Shown: piece by piece, positions 45,961 through 55,107 of the stretch
How the letters are laid out: each line of letters opens with the position of its first letter
Numbering within the stretch: position 1 is the first letter of the stretch
Source: Ferruginibacter albus
GTDB taxonomy: Bacteria > Bacteroidota > Bacteroidia > Chitinophagales > Chitinophagaceae
Length of the DNA: 64,000 bases
Direction: 5' to 3'
Assembly (NCBI RefSeq): GCF_020042285.1
Contig: NZ_CP083388.1
Span: 3,374,001 to 3,438,000 of the forward strand
Position numbers and translations under genes: made by a program
The notes under the pieces: model-generated
What the model was told of the DNA's origin: nothing
The model's database searches: none
The model's input: only the letters and a program-made list of their open reading frames with translations

Positions 45961-46794
45961 TTATTTAGATCCCATTTTAGCCTCAATGCTTAATGTTGCA
46001 TGAGGTACTGCACGTAAACGGGCTTTATCGATCAATTTGCCTGTAACACGACAAATGCCATAGGTTTTATTTTCTATACGCATTAACGCTTTTTCCAAAT
46101 GGTCGATAAAAGTTATCTGGCGACTTGCCATCTGGCTAAGTTGCTCTCTCTCCATACTTAAACTTCCGTCTTCCATTGTCATGTAGCGGTTATCGGTTTC
46201 GTCTCCTCCCATTTCATCTTTACGTGTGATTAGGCCATGGAGGTATGATAATTCTTTTTTTGCGGCATCAAGCTTACGCATAATGATTTCTCTGAATTCG
46301 GCCAATTCGGTATCGCTGTATCTCATGGTTGGTGCACCCGGGTCTTGTTTAGGCCTGTCTAAAACCGATTTGGTAAATTCGGGTTGATATTTACGAACCG
46401 TTTTAGTAGTAATTTTTGGGATCACTACCGGTTTAGCAGGGGTTACTTTAATATCTTTTGCTTTAACATCTTTACTTGCAACAGGTTTGGCTGGCGTTAT
46501 TGCTTTTGCTGCAACTACCTTAGCAGCCGGTTTAGGAGCTGGCTTAGGTGCCGGTTTAACTTGTTTTGCAGGCGCTTTTGCAGCTACTTTTTTAACCGGG
46601 GCAGCTTTTTTAGGCGCTGGTTTTACCGCTTTTTTAGCAGCAGGTTTAGGAGCTGGTTTTGATTTAGCCTTAGCAACAGGTTTTTTAGCAACAGGCTTTT
46701 TAGCCACTTTTTTAGGAGCAGCTTTTTTAGCCGGAGCTGACTTTTTAATGGGTTTAGCAGCTTTTTTCGGTGTTACTTTCTTTTTTGTTGCCAT
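45961..46794 (-). CDS. DksA/TraR-family protein with histone-H1-like tail
   Basis: Residues of about 1-125 form a very basic tail of Lys, Ala and Pro (repeats such as KKPVAKKPVAKAK and KPAPKPAAKK), like histone H1 or bacterial AlgP/HrpA-type tails. Residues of about 150-277 are a DksA/TraR-type domain, with a coiled-coil helical pair and the C-terminal segment YGICRVTGKLIDKARLRAVP. Only one Cys of the zinc finger is left, as is common in this phylum. The DksA part suggests binding to RNA polymerase; the tail should bind DNA or RNA. It starts 1 bp after the ileS stop, so they are cotranscribed. Confidence 0.9.
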   Translation of the reverse strand: MATKKKVTPKKAAKPIKKSAPAKKAAPKKVAKKPVAKKPVAKAKSKPAPKPAAKKAVKPAPKKAAPVKKVAAKAPAKQVKPAPKPAPKPAAKVVAAKAITPAKPVASKDVKAKDIKVTPAKPVVIPKITTKTVRKYQPEFTKSVLDRPKQDPGAPTMRYSDTELAEFREIIMRKLDAAKKELSYLHGLITRKDEMGGDETDNRYMTMEDGSLSMEREQLSQMASRQITFIDHLEKALMRIENKTYGICRVTGKLIDKARLRAVPHATLSIEAKMGSK

Positions 46795-46795
46795 A

Positions 46796-49700
46796 CTATG
46801 TTGCTTTTTTAAGTACGTTAACTGTTACGATGGCGTTATTCACCTCAATTTCAATACCTTGTTGAGTTAAAACAGGGAGAAAAGCAAGCGAATCTGCCAA
46901 AATTTCGGCGCAAATATAATCTTTAAATTGAATTATTGATTTTTGCAGCTCTGTATTTTCCGATATTTCAACATTTATGCGATCTGTAAGCTCAAAGTTA
47001 TTTTCTTTTCTAATATTTTGTATTCGATTTACAAACTCTCTTGCATCGCCTTCACTTTTCAGATCATCATTTATTGTAATATCAAGAGCTACGGTTAAAG
47101 ATCCCTTACTTGCTATTTCATAGCCCGGAATCTCATCTGTAGATATTTCTAAATCTTCTAATATGATAAAGACAGGCTCTTCGTTATTGGTCTTATAATC
47201 AGAATTTAAAATATATTCTTCTTTTAACAACGAAACCTTATCAATTGTTTCATTATCGAATTGGGCTATTTTTTCTGCCGCCCATTTCATTTTTGGCCCG
47301 AGCCGTTTACCCAGGGTTTTGAAATTGGCTTTTGCTTTTTTACGGATAAAATCGTTATTGGCAGACAATATATCAACTTCTTTGATATTAGTTTCTGCTT
47401 TAATGATTTCTTCTACAGATTTTATGCGATTTGCCATCTCCGTATCCAAAGCGGGTATAAAAACCTTTTGCAATGGCTGACGAACCTTAATATTTACTTT
47501 CTTGCGTAATGATAATATTAGAGAAGATACATCTTGCGCCAATTGCATTCTTTTTTCCAGGTCTTCATTAATTACATTGCTGTCAGCTTTTGGAAAATCG
47601 CTGTGATGAACAGATGCTACATTTATACGGCCGGTTGTTTCTTCCAAATTGCCGAATAACCAATCTGCAAAGAAAGGTGCAATAGGAGCAATCAACCTGC
47701 TTAATGTTTCCAAGCATTCATATAAGGTTTGATAAGCGCAGATCTTGTCAAACTCATACTCCCCTTTCCAAAAACGGCGACGGCATAAACGCACATACCA
47801 GTTACTCAAATGTTCGTCAACGAAATCTTCGACAGCACGACCCGAAGCTGTTGGTTCATAATCATCCAAAGCTTCCTGCACTGTAGTTATTAATGTGTTT
47901 AAAGAAGACAATATCCATTGGTCTAATTCAGGGCGTTCTTTTACCGGAATATATTTTTCTTTGAATGTAAAGCCATCCACATTTGCATACAAAGCAAAGA
48001 ATTGGTAAGTATTGTATAATGTTCCGAAGAACTTACGTTGTACCTCTTTAATTCCGTCAATATCAAATTTTAAGCTATCCCATGGCGATGCGTTGGTGAT
48101 CAAATACCAGCGTGTTGCATCAGCCCCGTATTTATGAATGGTATCAAATGGATCAACTACGTTTCCTAAACGCTTGCTCATTTTGTTACCGTTCTTATCC
48201 AATACCAAACCATTACTCACAACGGTTTTATAAGCAACGCTATCAAACAATAACACCCCTAATACGTGCAAGGTATAAAACCAGCCTCTTGTTTGGTCTA
48301 CACCTTCGGCGATAAAATCTGCCGGAAAATTTTGCTTGAACGTTTCTTTATTTTCAAAAGGAAAATGCCATTGTGCATAAGGCATAGCACCACTATCAAA
48401 CCAAACGTCTACTAAGTCTGCAACACGTTTCATTTTTTTACCGGAAGCACTTGCTAAAATAATTTCATCTACATAAGGTTTATGCAGATCCAATATTCCT
48501 TCGTGTAAATAATTTTTATTGGTATCATCCCCGAATAGTTCAGCCGCTTTTTTTATTTCAGTATTTAATTCAGCAATGGAGCCAATGCATTTTTCTTCTT
48601 CACCACCTTCTGTTCTCCAAACCGGCAAAGGCGTTCCCCAAAAACGGCTGCGACTTAAATTCCAGTCCACCATATTTTCCAGCCAGTTACCAAAACGCCC
48701 TGTTCCTGTTGCTGCCGGTTTCCAGTTGATGGTTTTATTCAATTCCACCATTCTTTCTTTGGCTGCAGTGGTTTTAATGAACCATGCATCCAACGGGTAA
48801 TAAATAATTGGCTTATCGGTACGCCAGCAATGCGGATAATTGTGTTCGTACTTTTCTATTTTAAAGGCACGATTTTCTTTTTTCAATTTTACACAGATGT
48901 CAACGTTTACGTCGACATAGTTCGGTTCATTACGATAATCTTTTACAAAGCGACCGCTGAATTCACCTACGCCATTTATAAATTTTCCTTCTTTGTCAAC
49001 CAATATCAATATACCCAGGTTATTTTTCTTCCCTGCTTTAAAATCATCTGCACCAAATGCAGGAGCTGTATGTACAATCCCGGTACCATCTTCTGTAGTT
49101 ACAAAATCGCCGGTAATAACACGGAAAGGGTTTCCTCCACTATGTTCTTTGGTATTGGCTTCATAAGGTAGTAATTGCTCATATTTACACTCTTCAATAT
49201 CTTTTCCTTTAAAGGCTAATACAATTTTCCAGGGAAGAATTTTTGCTTTTTCGTTGTAATCCTCAAAACCAATATTCTCTCCTTCGGGCTTAAAATATTT
49301 GCCTAATAAGGCTTTTGCAAGAATTACATTAACCGGAAGATGTGTATAAGGGTTGAATGTGTTCACTAATACATAGTCAATATTAGGACCAACAGTTAAC
49401 CCTAAATTAGAAGGCAATGTCCATGGAGTAGTCGTCCATGCCATAAAGAAAACCTCATCGCCGTTCACTGCATCATGCAAAAATTTGCTTTTTGCATCTT
49501 GCTCAGCACGGAACATCACAACAGCACTAGTATCTTTTACATCTTTGTAAGTACCCGGTTGGTTTAACTCGTGAGAGCTTAATCCCGTTCCTGCTGCAGG
49601 TGAATAAGGTTGTATGCTCACATCTTCATACAACAATCCTTTTTTATATAGTTCACTCAAGCACCACCAAAGTGATTCGATGTAATTGTTTTCAAATGTG

Positions 49701-50152
49701 ATGTACGGGTCGTTCAAATCAACCCAGTAACCCATTTTTTTTGTGATATCATCCCACTTGTCTTTGTATTTTAAAACCTCTTTGCGACAAGTAGCATTGT
49801 ATTCCTCTACGGATATTTTTTTACCAATATCTTCCTTTGTAATACCTAATAATTTTTCAACGCCTAATTCGACAGGTAAACCATGCGTATCCCAACCGCC
49901 TTTTCGCTTTACCTGGTAACCTTGCATAGTTTTATAGCGGCAAACCAGATCTTTTAATGTGCGGCTGATAACGTGATGAATACCTGGCATTCCATTAGCG
50001 CTTGGAGGGCCTTCATAAAAAACAAATGGAGTTTTTCCTTCTCTTAACTCGATACTTTTTTCAAAACTGTTATGTTTTGACCATTTTTCGAGTATTTCTT
50101 CACCTATTGACGGTAAATTAAGCTGTTGATATTCTTTATACTTTGCTGACAT
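46796..50152 (-). CDS. ileS: Isoleucine--tRNA ligase
   Basis: This class I synthetase of 1118 residues charges tRNA-Ile, and edits valine. HIGH is seen as PPSANGMPGIHHV near residue 50-62, the editing domain includes TWGTTPWTLPSNLG-like WTTTPWTLPSNLG, and KMSKRLGN lies near 680. The length is typical of the long (eukaryote-like) bacterial type that lacks the zinc-binding tail of E. coli IleRS. The DksA-like gene follows with a 1-bp gap, an arrangement common in Bacteroidota. Confidence 0.97.
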   Translation of the reverse strand: MSAKYKEYQQLNLPSIGEEILEKWSKHNSFEKSIELREGKTPFVFYEGPPSANGMPGIHHVISRTLKDLVCRYKTMQGYQVKRKGGWDTHGLPVELGVEKLLGITKEDIGKKISVEEYNATCRKEVLKYKDKWDDITKKMGYWVDLNDPYITFENNYIESLWWCLSELYKKGLLYEDVSIQPYSPAAGTGLSSHELNQPGTYKDVKDTSAVVMFRAEQDAKSKFLHDAVNGDEVFFMAWTTTPWTLPSNLGLTVGPNIDYVLVNTFNPYTHLPVNVILAKALLGKYFKPEGENIGFEDYNEKAKILPWKIVLAFKGKDIEECKYEQLLPYEANTKEHSGGNPFRVITGDFVTTEDGTGIVHTAPAFGADDFKAGKKNNLGILILVDKEGKFINGVGEFSGRFVKDYRNEPNYVDVNVDICVKLKKENRAFKIEKYEHNYPHCWRTDKPIIYYPLDAWFIKTTAAKERMVELNKTINWKPAATGTGRFGNWLENMVDWNLSRSRFWGTPLPVWRTEGGEEEKCIGSIAELNTEIKKAAELFGDDTNKNYLHEGILDLHKPYVDEIILASASGKKMKRVADLVDVWFDSGAMPYAQWHFPFENKETFKQNFPADFIAEGVDQTRGWFYTLHVLGVLLFDSVAYKTVVSNGLVLDKNGNKMSKRLGNVVDPFDTIHKYGADATRWYLITNASPWDSLKFDIDGIKEVQRKFFGTLYNTYQFFALYANVDGFTFKEKYIPVKERPELDQWILSSLNTLITTVQEALDDYEPTASGRAVEDFVDEHLSNWYVRLCRRRFWKGEYEFDKICAYQTLYECLETLSRLIAPIAPFFADWLFGNLEETTGRINVASVHHSDFPKADSNVINEDLEKRMQLAQDVSSLILSLRKKVNIKVRQPLQKVFIPALDTEMANRIKSVEEIIKAETNIKEVDILSANNDFIRKKAKANFKTLGKRLGPKMKWAAEKIAQFDNETIDKVSLLKEEYILNSDYKTNNEEPVFIILEDLEISTDEIPGYEIASKGSLTVALDITINDDLKSEGDAREFVNRIQNIRKENNFELTDRINVEISENTELQKSIIQFKDYICAEILADSLAFLPVLTQQGIEIEVNNAIVTVNVLKKAT

Positions 50153-50176
50153 TAACTACTTTCTTGAATAAGGGTG

Positions 50177-50184
50177 CAAAGGTA
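50177..50184 (-). promoter_or_regulatory. -7 element for ileS
   Basis: On the minus strand TACCTTTG is a perfect TAnnTTTG, ending 24 bp before the ileS ATG. No clear -33 TTG is seen. Confidence 0.5.
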
Positions 50185-50765
50185 AGGAAATAGGCTGTTG
50201 ATGTATTCCTGCTTACAGTAAGTAAATCATCTTTTAAATTCAGGACTATTTAAAGTTGCAACATTAATTGAGCCGCCAATTTGCAATGCTTGAAAGCAAA
50301 AGTTATTATTTTACAGCAGTAATTATATTATAAAAAAATAGAAATCATGTAGTTATGCAAAATATTTTTTGCGTAATAAAGCATTTTGGCATAAAATTAG
50401 CTATTAAGAGGGTGCTAACGATTGCAATTTATTAAAGGCTGGTCTATGAAAAACACCTAAATTTCTAAGCTGTCTTAATAAATTCAAATAGCGCTAAGCT
50501 CCAAATACATTGAAAACCCACAATTGCAACGCTATTTTTTAATAGCTGCTGTTCCGTTTTAAGATCCTAAGTCTAATGTAATTGTGTTTGTATCTCCAAT
50601 TCCCACCTTTAAAAACTTTAAACCAATATCACCGAAAATATTTTTTTAGAAACCTCCCTTTTTCAAGGTTTCAGCTAACACACTCACACATGAATTGAAA
50701 GCAACTCTTTTAGGGTTGCTTTCGTATTTTAATTCCATTAAGATTGGCATCAATAATAAAACTCA
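50185..50765 (+). other. Structured noncoding region, possible RNA gene
   Basis: No gene with protein character is seen over about 580 bp. The plus strand holds a series of long perfect pairings: AATTTATTAA (50426-50435) with TTAATAAATT (50475-50484), AAATAGCG (50486-50493) with CGCTATTT (50530-50537), a GAAACCT/AGGTTTC hairpin (50649-50672) and a terminator-like hairpin at 50697-50730. It lies between two leftward genes, so these do not belong to an obvious leader. It may encode a small RNA of up to 300 nt on the plus strand. The promoter is not clear, so this is a candidate only. Confidence 0.4.
50697..50730 (+). terminator. Terminator-like hairpin
   Basis: GAAAGCAAC and GTTGCTTTC pair over 9 bp with a 9-nt loop, followed by GTATTTT on the plus strand. 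There is no T run on the minus strand, so it would end a rightward transcript, though no rightward gene precedes it. Confidence 0.55.
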
Positions 50766-50799
50766 ATAAAAAAGCCCCTTTGCGATCGGGGCTTTTTAT
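50766..50799 (-). terminator. Rho-independent terminator after the oxidoreductase beta subunit
   Basis: AAAAAGCCCC and GGGGCTTTTT pair over 10 bp with a 9-nt loop. The site lies about 18 bp past the stop codon of the leftward gene at 50817. Confidence 0.88.
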
Positions 50800-50816
50800 T
50801 TAATTATTTAAAAGGA

Positions 50817-51869
50817 TCAATTAATGACCCAGGTTTCATTACCTCTTAAAAGCTTATCCAAATTACCTTTCCCTTTTTTAGCAATGGCTTCTTCGATCTG
50901 CATTGCCATTACATCTTCATAACAAGCTCTGTCATTTTCATAGAACACACCAAACGGACGAGGCAAATGCCCTTCAATTCTTGGATCATCAAACATACGA
51001 ACCAATATCTGTGCTTTATAAAAATCTCTCTCATCATGCACCCATAATTCGTCAATGCTGGCATCTTTTCCAATTTCTACCACTACAGGGTGGAAACCAT
51101 CCAGCTTAATTCCTTTATTATTTTCTGCACCAAAAACCAATGGCTTACCTTGCTCTAAGAATAAGGTTTCATTTGCTTTAGTTCCTTTTTCGGTAAATAC
51201 TTCAAACGCACCATCATTAAAGATGTTACAGTTTTGATATATTTCTAAAAGAGAAGCACCCCTGTGCTGTTGTGCACGAATTAACATTGCCTGCAGATGT
51301 TTAGGATCGCGATCCATGCTGCGTGCAATAAAGCTACCATCTGCGCCCAATGCCAGTGCCATCGGGTTAAATGGATGATCGATACTTCCCATTGGAGTAC
51401 TCTTGGTTACCTTATTTTCTTCGGAAGTTGGCGAATACTGACCTTTTGTTAAACCATATATCTGGTTGTTAAAGATCAGCATGTTGATATCGAAATTTCT
51501 ACGTAAAAAATGGATGGTATGGTTACCGCCGATACTTAAGCTATCTCCATCGCCGCTTACTACCCAAACGCTCAATTCAGGACGGGAAGCTTTTAAACCG
51601 CTGGCAATTGCTGCCGCACGACCATGAATGCTATGCATTCCGTAGGTATTCATATAATATGGAAAACGGCTGCTACAGCCAATTCCAGAAACTATTACAA
51701 TATTTTCTTTTGGAATACCTAATGTAGGCATCACTTTTTGCACTTGAGCTAAAATAGAATAATCACCGCATCCGGGACACCAGCGAACTTCCTGGTCGGT
51801 AGCAAAATCTTTAGCGGTAAGAGGTTGTTTGACTGTTGTTTCAGCAGGAGCTGTTGCAATCGCACTCAT
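50817..51869 (-). CDS. 2-oxoacid:ferredoxin oxidoreductase, beta subunit
   Basis: This 350-residue subunit binds thiamine diphosphate and probably a 4Fe-4S cluster: WCPGCGDYSIL near residues 30-40, SGIGCSSRFPYY, HGRAAAIASGLK, VSGDGDSLSIGGNH (the ThDP motif) and NNQIYGLTKGQYSPTS. It belongs to the 2-oxoglutarate (KorB-like) branch by layout, forming acyl-CoA while reducing ferredoxin. The alpha subunit, normally just upstream, is not here: the upstream gene is an amidase. So the alpha gene must lie elsewhere. Confidence 0.93.
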   Translation of the reverse strand: MSAIATAPAETTVKQPLTAKDFATDQEVRWCPGCGDYSILAQVQKVMPTLGIPKENIVIVSGIGCSSRFPYYMNTYGMHSIHGRAAAIASGLKASRPELSVWVVSGDGDSLSIGGNHTIHFLRRNFDINMLIFNNQIYGLTKGQYSPTSEENKVTKSTPMGSIDHPFNPMALALGADGSFIARSMDRDPKHLQAMLIRAQQHRGASLLEIYQNCNIFNDGAFEVFTEKGTKANETLFLEQGKPLVFGAENNKGIKLDGFHPVVVEIGKDASIDELWVHDERDFYKAQILVRMFDDPRIEGHLPRPFGVFYENDRACYEDVMAMQIEEAIAKKGKGNLDKLLRGNETWVIN

Positions 51870-51894
51870 AATAGGTCTTTATTTTTAAGAAACG

Positions 51895-51902
51895 CAAAGT
51901 TA
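51895..51902 (-). promoter_or_regulatory. -7 element for the oxidoreductase beta subunit
   Basis: Minus-strand TAACTTTG matches TAnnTTTG exactly and ends 25 bp before the ATG. Having its own promoter fits a gene that stands without its usual partner. Confidence 0.5.
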
Positions 51903-52038
51903 GTAAGAATACAATATTTAATGAAGAAATAACGCTTTTTTGACTGTTATATTACGCAAACGTTGCCAACATGGTTGAGCCTAATTTCTCACAAAACAAA
52001 GAGCAGACAACATATAAACAACATCAGTGAGCCTTTAT

Positions 52039-53775
52039 TTACTTACAGTTATTTAAAAAATCCTTAATGCCCAAAACCATTTTATCAACCATTTGCTGCT
52101 GAAAATTTTCATCTAATGCCTTTTCTTCTTCTGCAGGATTGCTTAAAAACAAGGTTTCTATTAATGCATTGGGATACTCTGTAGGGCTATTCAACATAAA
52201 ATTAAAGGAGCCGGTATTACCATACTCTTTCAATCCTAATTCCAGCATTCGTTTGTAAATAAAATTACTTAATGGCTTAAACGAAATATAGCGATAGTAT
52301 GTGCTTACACCACTAACATTTATCGGATCTTCCGATGAATTCAAATGAATGCTTAGCAACAGATCGGGCATGCTGTCCCGGTAAAAAAGTATACGTTGAT
52401 GGTTGTCTACGTATTGTTCCTGGGTTCTTGTCATAATGACCTTTGCTCCTTCTTTTTGTAAAGCAGCTTGCAGTTTTAGTGCAATCGGCAATGTTATATC
52501 TTTTTCAAAAACGCCTGTTGCACCAACAGCTCCAGTATTTGTTCCCCCATGACCTGCATCTACAGCTATTGTTAAATTTTTTAATGCCAGGTTATCAGGC
52601 TGATGTTTTACCTGGATAACCAGGTCGTTGTAATTATTATAGTAGATACAATAACCCCATAATTGCTGGTGTTTTAATTCGATCGTAATACGATAAACAT
52701 CATCTTCCATCTGTTCATAATAGACATTCTTAACCTCTTTTGCGCTTTCAAATTGCTTTATCCAGTTGGTGTTATTGGTAGCGCCAAAAACATCCACTAC
52801 AATTTTTGAAGGATCAATTAATTGAAACGATTGATATGGCAGCCGTTTCGACAAGCTTACAGTTACATAATCAAACTTATCATCACCATATACTTTCCAG
52901 TTACCTGTAAGCGATCGAGGGACAAGCGTTCCGGCAGGCATAAAAGTTAATAAGTCTTCATCCGGTACATATGCTGTTCTTGTTTTAGATAATTGTACAC
53001 GGTATTTATACCCGATCTTTCCGGTAATATTTAACAATATATTGCTATCTAAATAACCAATTTTGGAGCCCCCCAATCTATCACTTCCTAACCCAAACTC
53101 TATATAAGATAACCTTCCTTTTGTAACAGCAATATTAGAAGCAGGTGCAAAAACAGAAAATGTATCTTTTGTATAAGCCGATGATTTTCGATTATCCTTA
53201 TCCGTTAGCACTACCGGAAATCGAAAGTTTTTAAAGCTGTCCGTAGCTTTAATCGTGTATTCACCCTGATAAATACCCGGCATTCCATTGGTCTGGGATG
53301 CGGGCAATTCATTTAAAACAGTGTTGCCTACCCTAACCGTACAATTAGGCAATGCTTTTACCTTAAATTGAATTTTATCTCCTGCCTGCAAACTCGAATT
53401 TCCTTCAGGAAAGCTTTGCACAGACGCAATGGTTAATGCTTTAACTGTATCTGCAGGCTTAGGTATAGAAAAGGAATAATGTATCTTTTTGTTTATTGTA
53501 TTTCCTTTATTAGAAGCAGCAATGATAAAGTCACTATCTCCAACATTAAGATTTAATTGATAAGCAAAGCCGCCGGTGCTATAAACTTTTACAGGCGTAT
53601 CATTAATAGTAATTGTACAACCCTTGCAAGTTGCGCCGGCAATAAATTGTTTTGAGTAGTTGGTATAGATGGTTTCTTTCGTAGGCTGCTGCAAACGGAT
53701 AAATAATTTGCCTGCATCTTGAGCAATAGAGTTCAAACTTATTAGTAAACAAAAAAATAAAATGGGTTTTTGCAT
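52039..53775 (-). CDS. N-acetylmuramoyl-L-alanine amidase (Amidase_3)
   Basis: This secreted enzyme cuts the amide bond between MurNAc and the stem peptide. It has 578 residues: a signal peptide (MQKPILFFCLLISLNSIAQ), about 370 residues of beta-rich domains (including SH3-like and AMIN-like parts by appearance), and a catalytic domain from about residue 400 to the end. Zinc ligands His409 (DAGHGG), Glu424 and His477 (SIHLN), and the catalytic Glu540 (LIETLFLSN) are all present. An N-terminal region this long is unusual and may target the enzyme to the wall. It appears to be a single gene. Confidence 0.92.
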   Translation of the reverse strand: MQKPILFFCLLISLNSIAQDAGKLFIRLQQPTKETIYTNYSKQFIAGATCKGCTITINDTPVKVYSTGGFAYQLNLNVGDSDFIIAASNKGNTINKKIHYSFSIPKPADTVKALTIASVQSFPEGNSSLQAGDKIQFKVKALPNCTVRVGNTVLNELPASQTNGMPGIYQGEYTIKATDSFKNFRFPVVLTDKDNRKSSAYTKDTFSVFAPASNIAVTKGRLSYIEFGLGSDRLGGSKIGYLDSNILLNITGKIGYKYRVQLSKTRTAYVPDEDLLTFMPAGTLVPRSLTGNWKVYGDDKFDYVTVSLSKRLPYQSFQLIDPSKIVVDVFGATNNTNWIKQFESAKEVKNVYYEQMEDDVYRITIELKHQQLWGYCIYYNNYNDLVIQVKHQPDNLALKNLTIAVDAGHGGTNTGAVGATGVFEKDITLPIALKLQAALQKEGAKVIMTRTQEQYVDNHQRILFYRDSMPDLLLSIHLNSSEDPINVSGVSTYYRYISFKPLSNFIYKRMLELGLKEYGNTGSFNFMLNSPTEYPNALIETLFLSNPAEEEKALDENFQQQMVDKMVLGIKDFLNNCK

Positions 53776-53933
53776 AAGTAAAGTTAGCAGAAAAGCCTAT
53801 GAATACTATTGATATACAACCTCATTTTTAGTTAAAATACCGTCGACACCTTCGAAGTTCTTCTATATGGCAACTCGGAATAATCGTTGAAATTTGCATC
53901 TTAGTTTGACCCGAATCACAAAATAATCCGGAA

Positions 53934-55082
53934 ATGAAAATAGCTCCCTTACCCATCAATGAGGAATTACGTTTAAAAGATCTTTACTCCTACAACATTC
54001 TTGATTCTGAAAAAGATCAAAACTTTGATGATCTTGCTCAATTAGCAGCCGATATCTGCAACTGTCCGATCGTTGGATTATCTTTTATTGACAAAGAGAG
54101 AATATGGGCAAAGGCTGCAGTAGGAATGGAAACAGCCAGCATAAGCCGTAATGTGGGCTTATGCGCTTATACAATTTTGCAAAATGAAGTATTGATCGTT
54201 AAAAATGCCCGTGTCGATAAACGGTTTTATAATAACCCATTAGTAATCGCCGGGCCAAAAATCGTTTTTTATGCAGGCGCCCCTATTGTCAGCTCTAATG
54301 GATTTGTATTAGGCGCTGTAGGTATTGTAGACACAAAGGTTCGGGAAGACTTTAACGAACAGCATGTTCATGCGCTTGAGCTAATTGCGAAACAGGTTTC
54401 TCTTTTATTAGAGCTAAGACTTAAAAATATGCAGATAAGTGAAACGGCGGAAAGGCAAATTGCCAACGAAAAACGGATCAAGCAATTAGCTATGAAAGAT
54501 AAGGATAGTGTTAAAAGTTCTATTGCATATGAATTACATGAAAACCTGCTACAAACCCTTGCTGCTACTAAACTGTTTGTACAATCTTCCCAGGAAATAA
54601 CAGATATGCAGCCTTATTTTCTGCAAAAGACAAAACAAAGCATAGAACAAATGATCAGCGAGGTAAAAGCTCTATCGAAATCTATTTCACCCACTACTCT
54701 TACTAATGCAGATTATTCTGATTATATAAGAGACTTTGCTAAACAATTCGGACAGGAACACGATATAAATGTACGCGTTGGCAAAGCGGATGCAATAAAA
54801 AACGCATTACAAAGCGTAGGACTCAACTTATTTCGTATTACGCAATATCAGTTAGAGATCGCTAAAAATTCGTTTGCTAAAAATATTTTTATTGCTGTTA
54901 AAAACGAAGATGGAATTACTTTGGATATTAACGATGATGGTGTTACCAAAAACGAGGGCAATATAGACAATATCAATTTGTATAATAAAATATTAACCCG
55001 TGCTGAAATTATAGAAGCCAAGATCAAACAAGCATCTTCTTCTTTTGGTAATTCATTACAAGTGAAAGTGGGGCTTATATAA
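53934..55082 (+). CDS. GAF-domain protein with degenerate NarX-type kinase part
   Basis: Residues of about 20-165 form a GAF domain (ILDSEKDQNFDDLAQLAADI at the start, GAPIVSSNGFVLGAVGIVD near the end). Residues of about 195-260 look like a HisKA_3 dimerisation domain (YELHENLLQTLAATKLFVQ), and residues of about 290-380 like a HATPase_c remnant. In the latter, the N-box is LFRITQYQLEIAKNS, without the expected Glu and Asn, and no G2 loop is seen. ATP binding may be lost, so the protein could act as a sensor or scaffold. No response regulator is adjacent. Confidence 0.8.
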   Translation: MKIAPLPINEELRLKDLYSYNILDSEKDQNFDDLAQLAADICNCPIVGLSFIDKERIWAKAAVGMETASISRNVGLCAYTILQNEVLIVKNARVDKRFYNNPLVIAGPKIVFYAGAPIVSSNGFVLGAVGIVDTKVREDFNEQHVHALELIAKQVSLLLELRLKNMQISETAERQIANEKRIKQLAMKDKDSVKSSIAYELHENLLQTLAATKLFVQSSQEITDMQPYFLQKTKQSIEQMISEVKALSKSISPTTLTNADYSDYIRDFAKQFGQEHDINVRVGKADAIKNALQSVGLNLFRITQYQLEIAKNSFAKNIFIAVKNEDGITLDINDDGVTKNEGNIDNINLYNKILTRAEIIEAKIKQASSSFGNSLQVKVGLI

Positions 55083-55107
55083 GATGCAAAACCTTTCTTT
55101 ATATAAA

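Noticed and set aside
46384..46870. Long plus-strand open frames opposite the DksA-like tail
   Set aside because: They are mirror images of the Lys/Ala/Pro-rich codons (Phe/Arg/Ser or Ala/Gly-rich translations) and have no family features.
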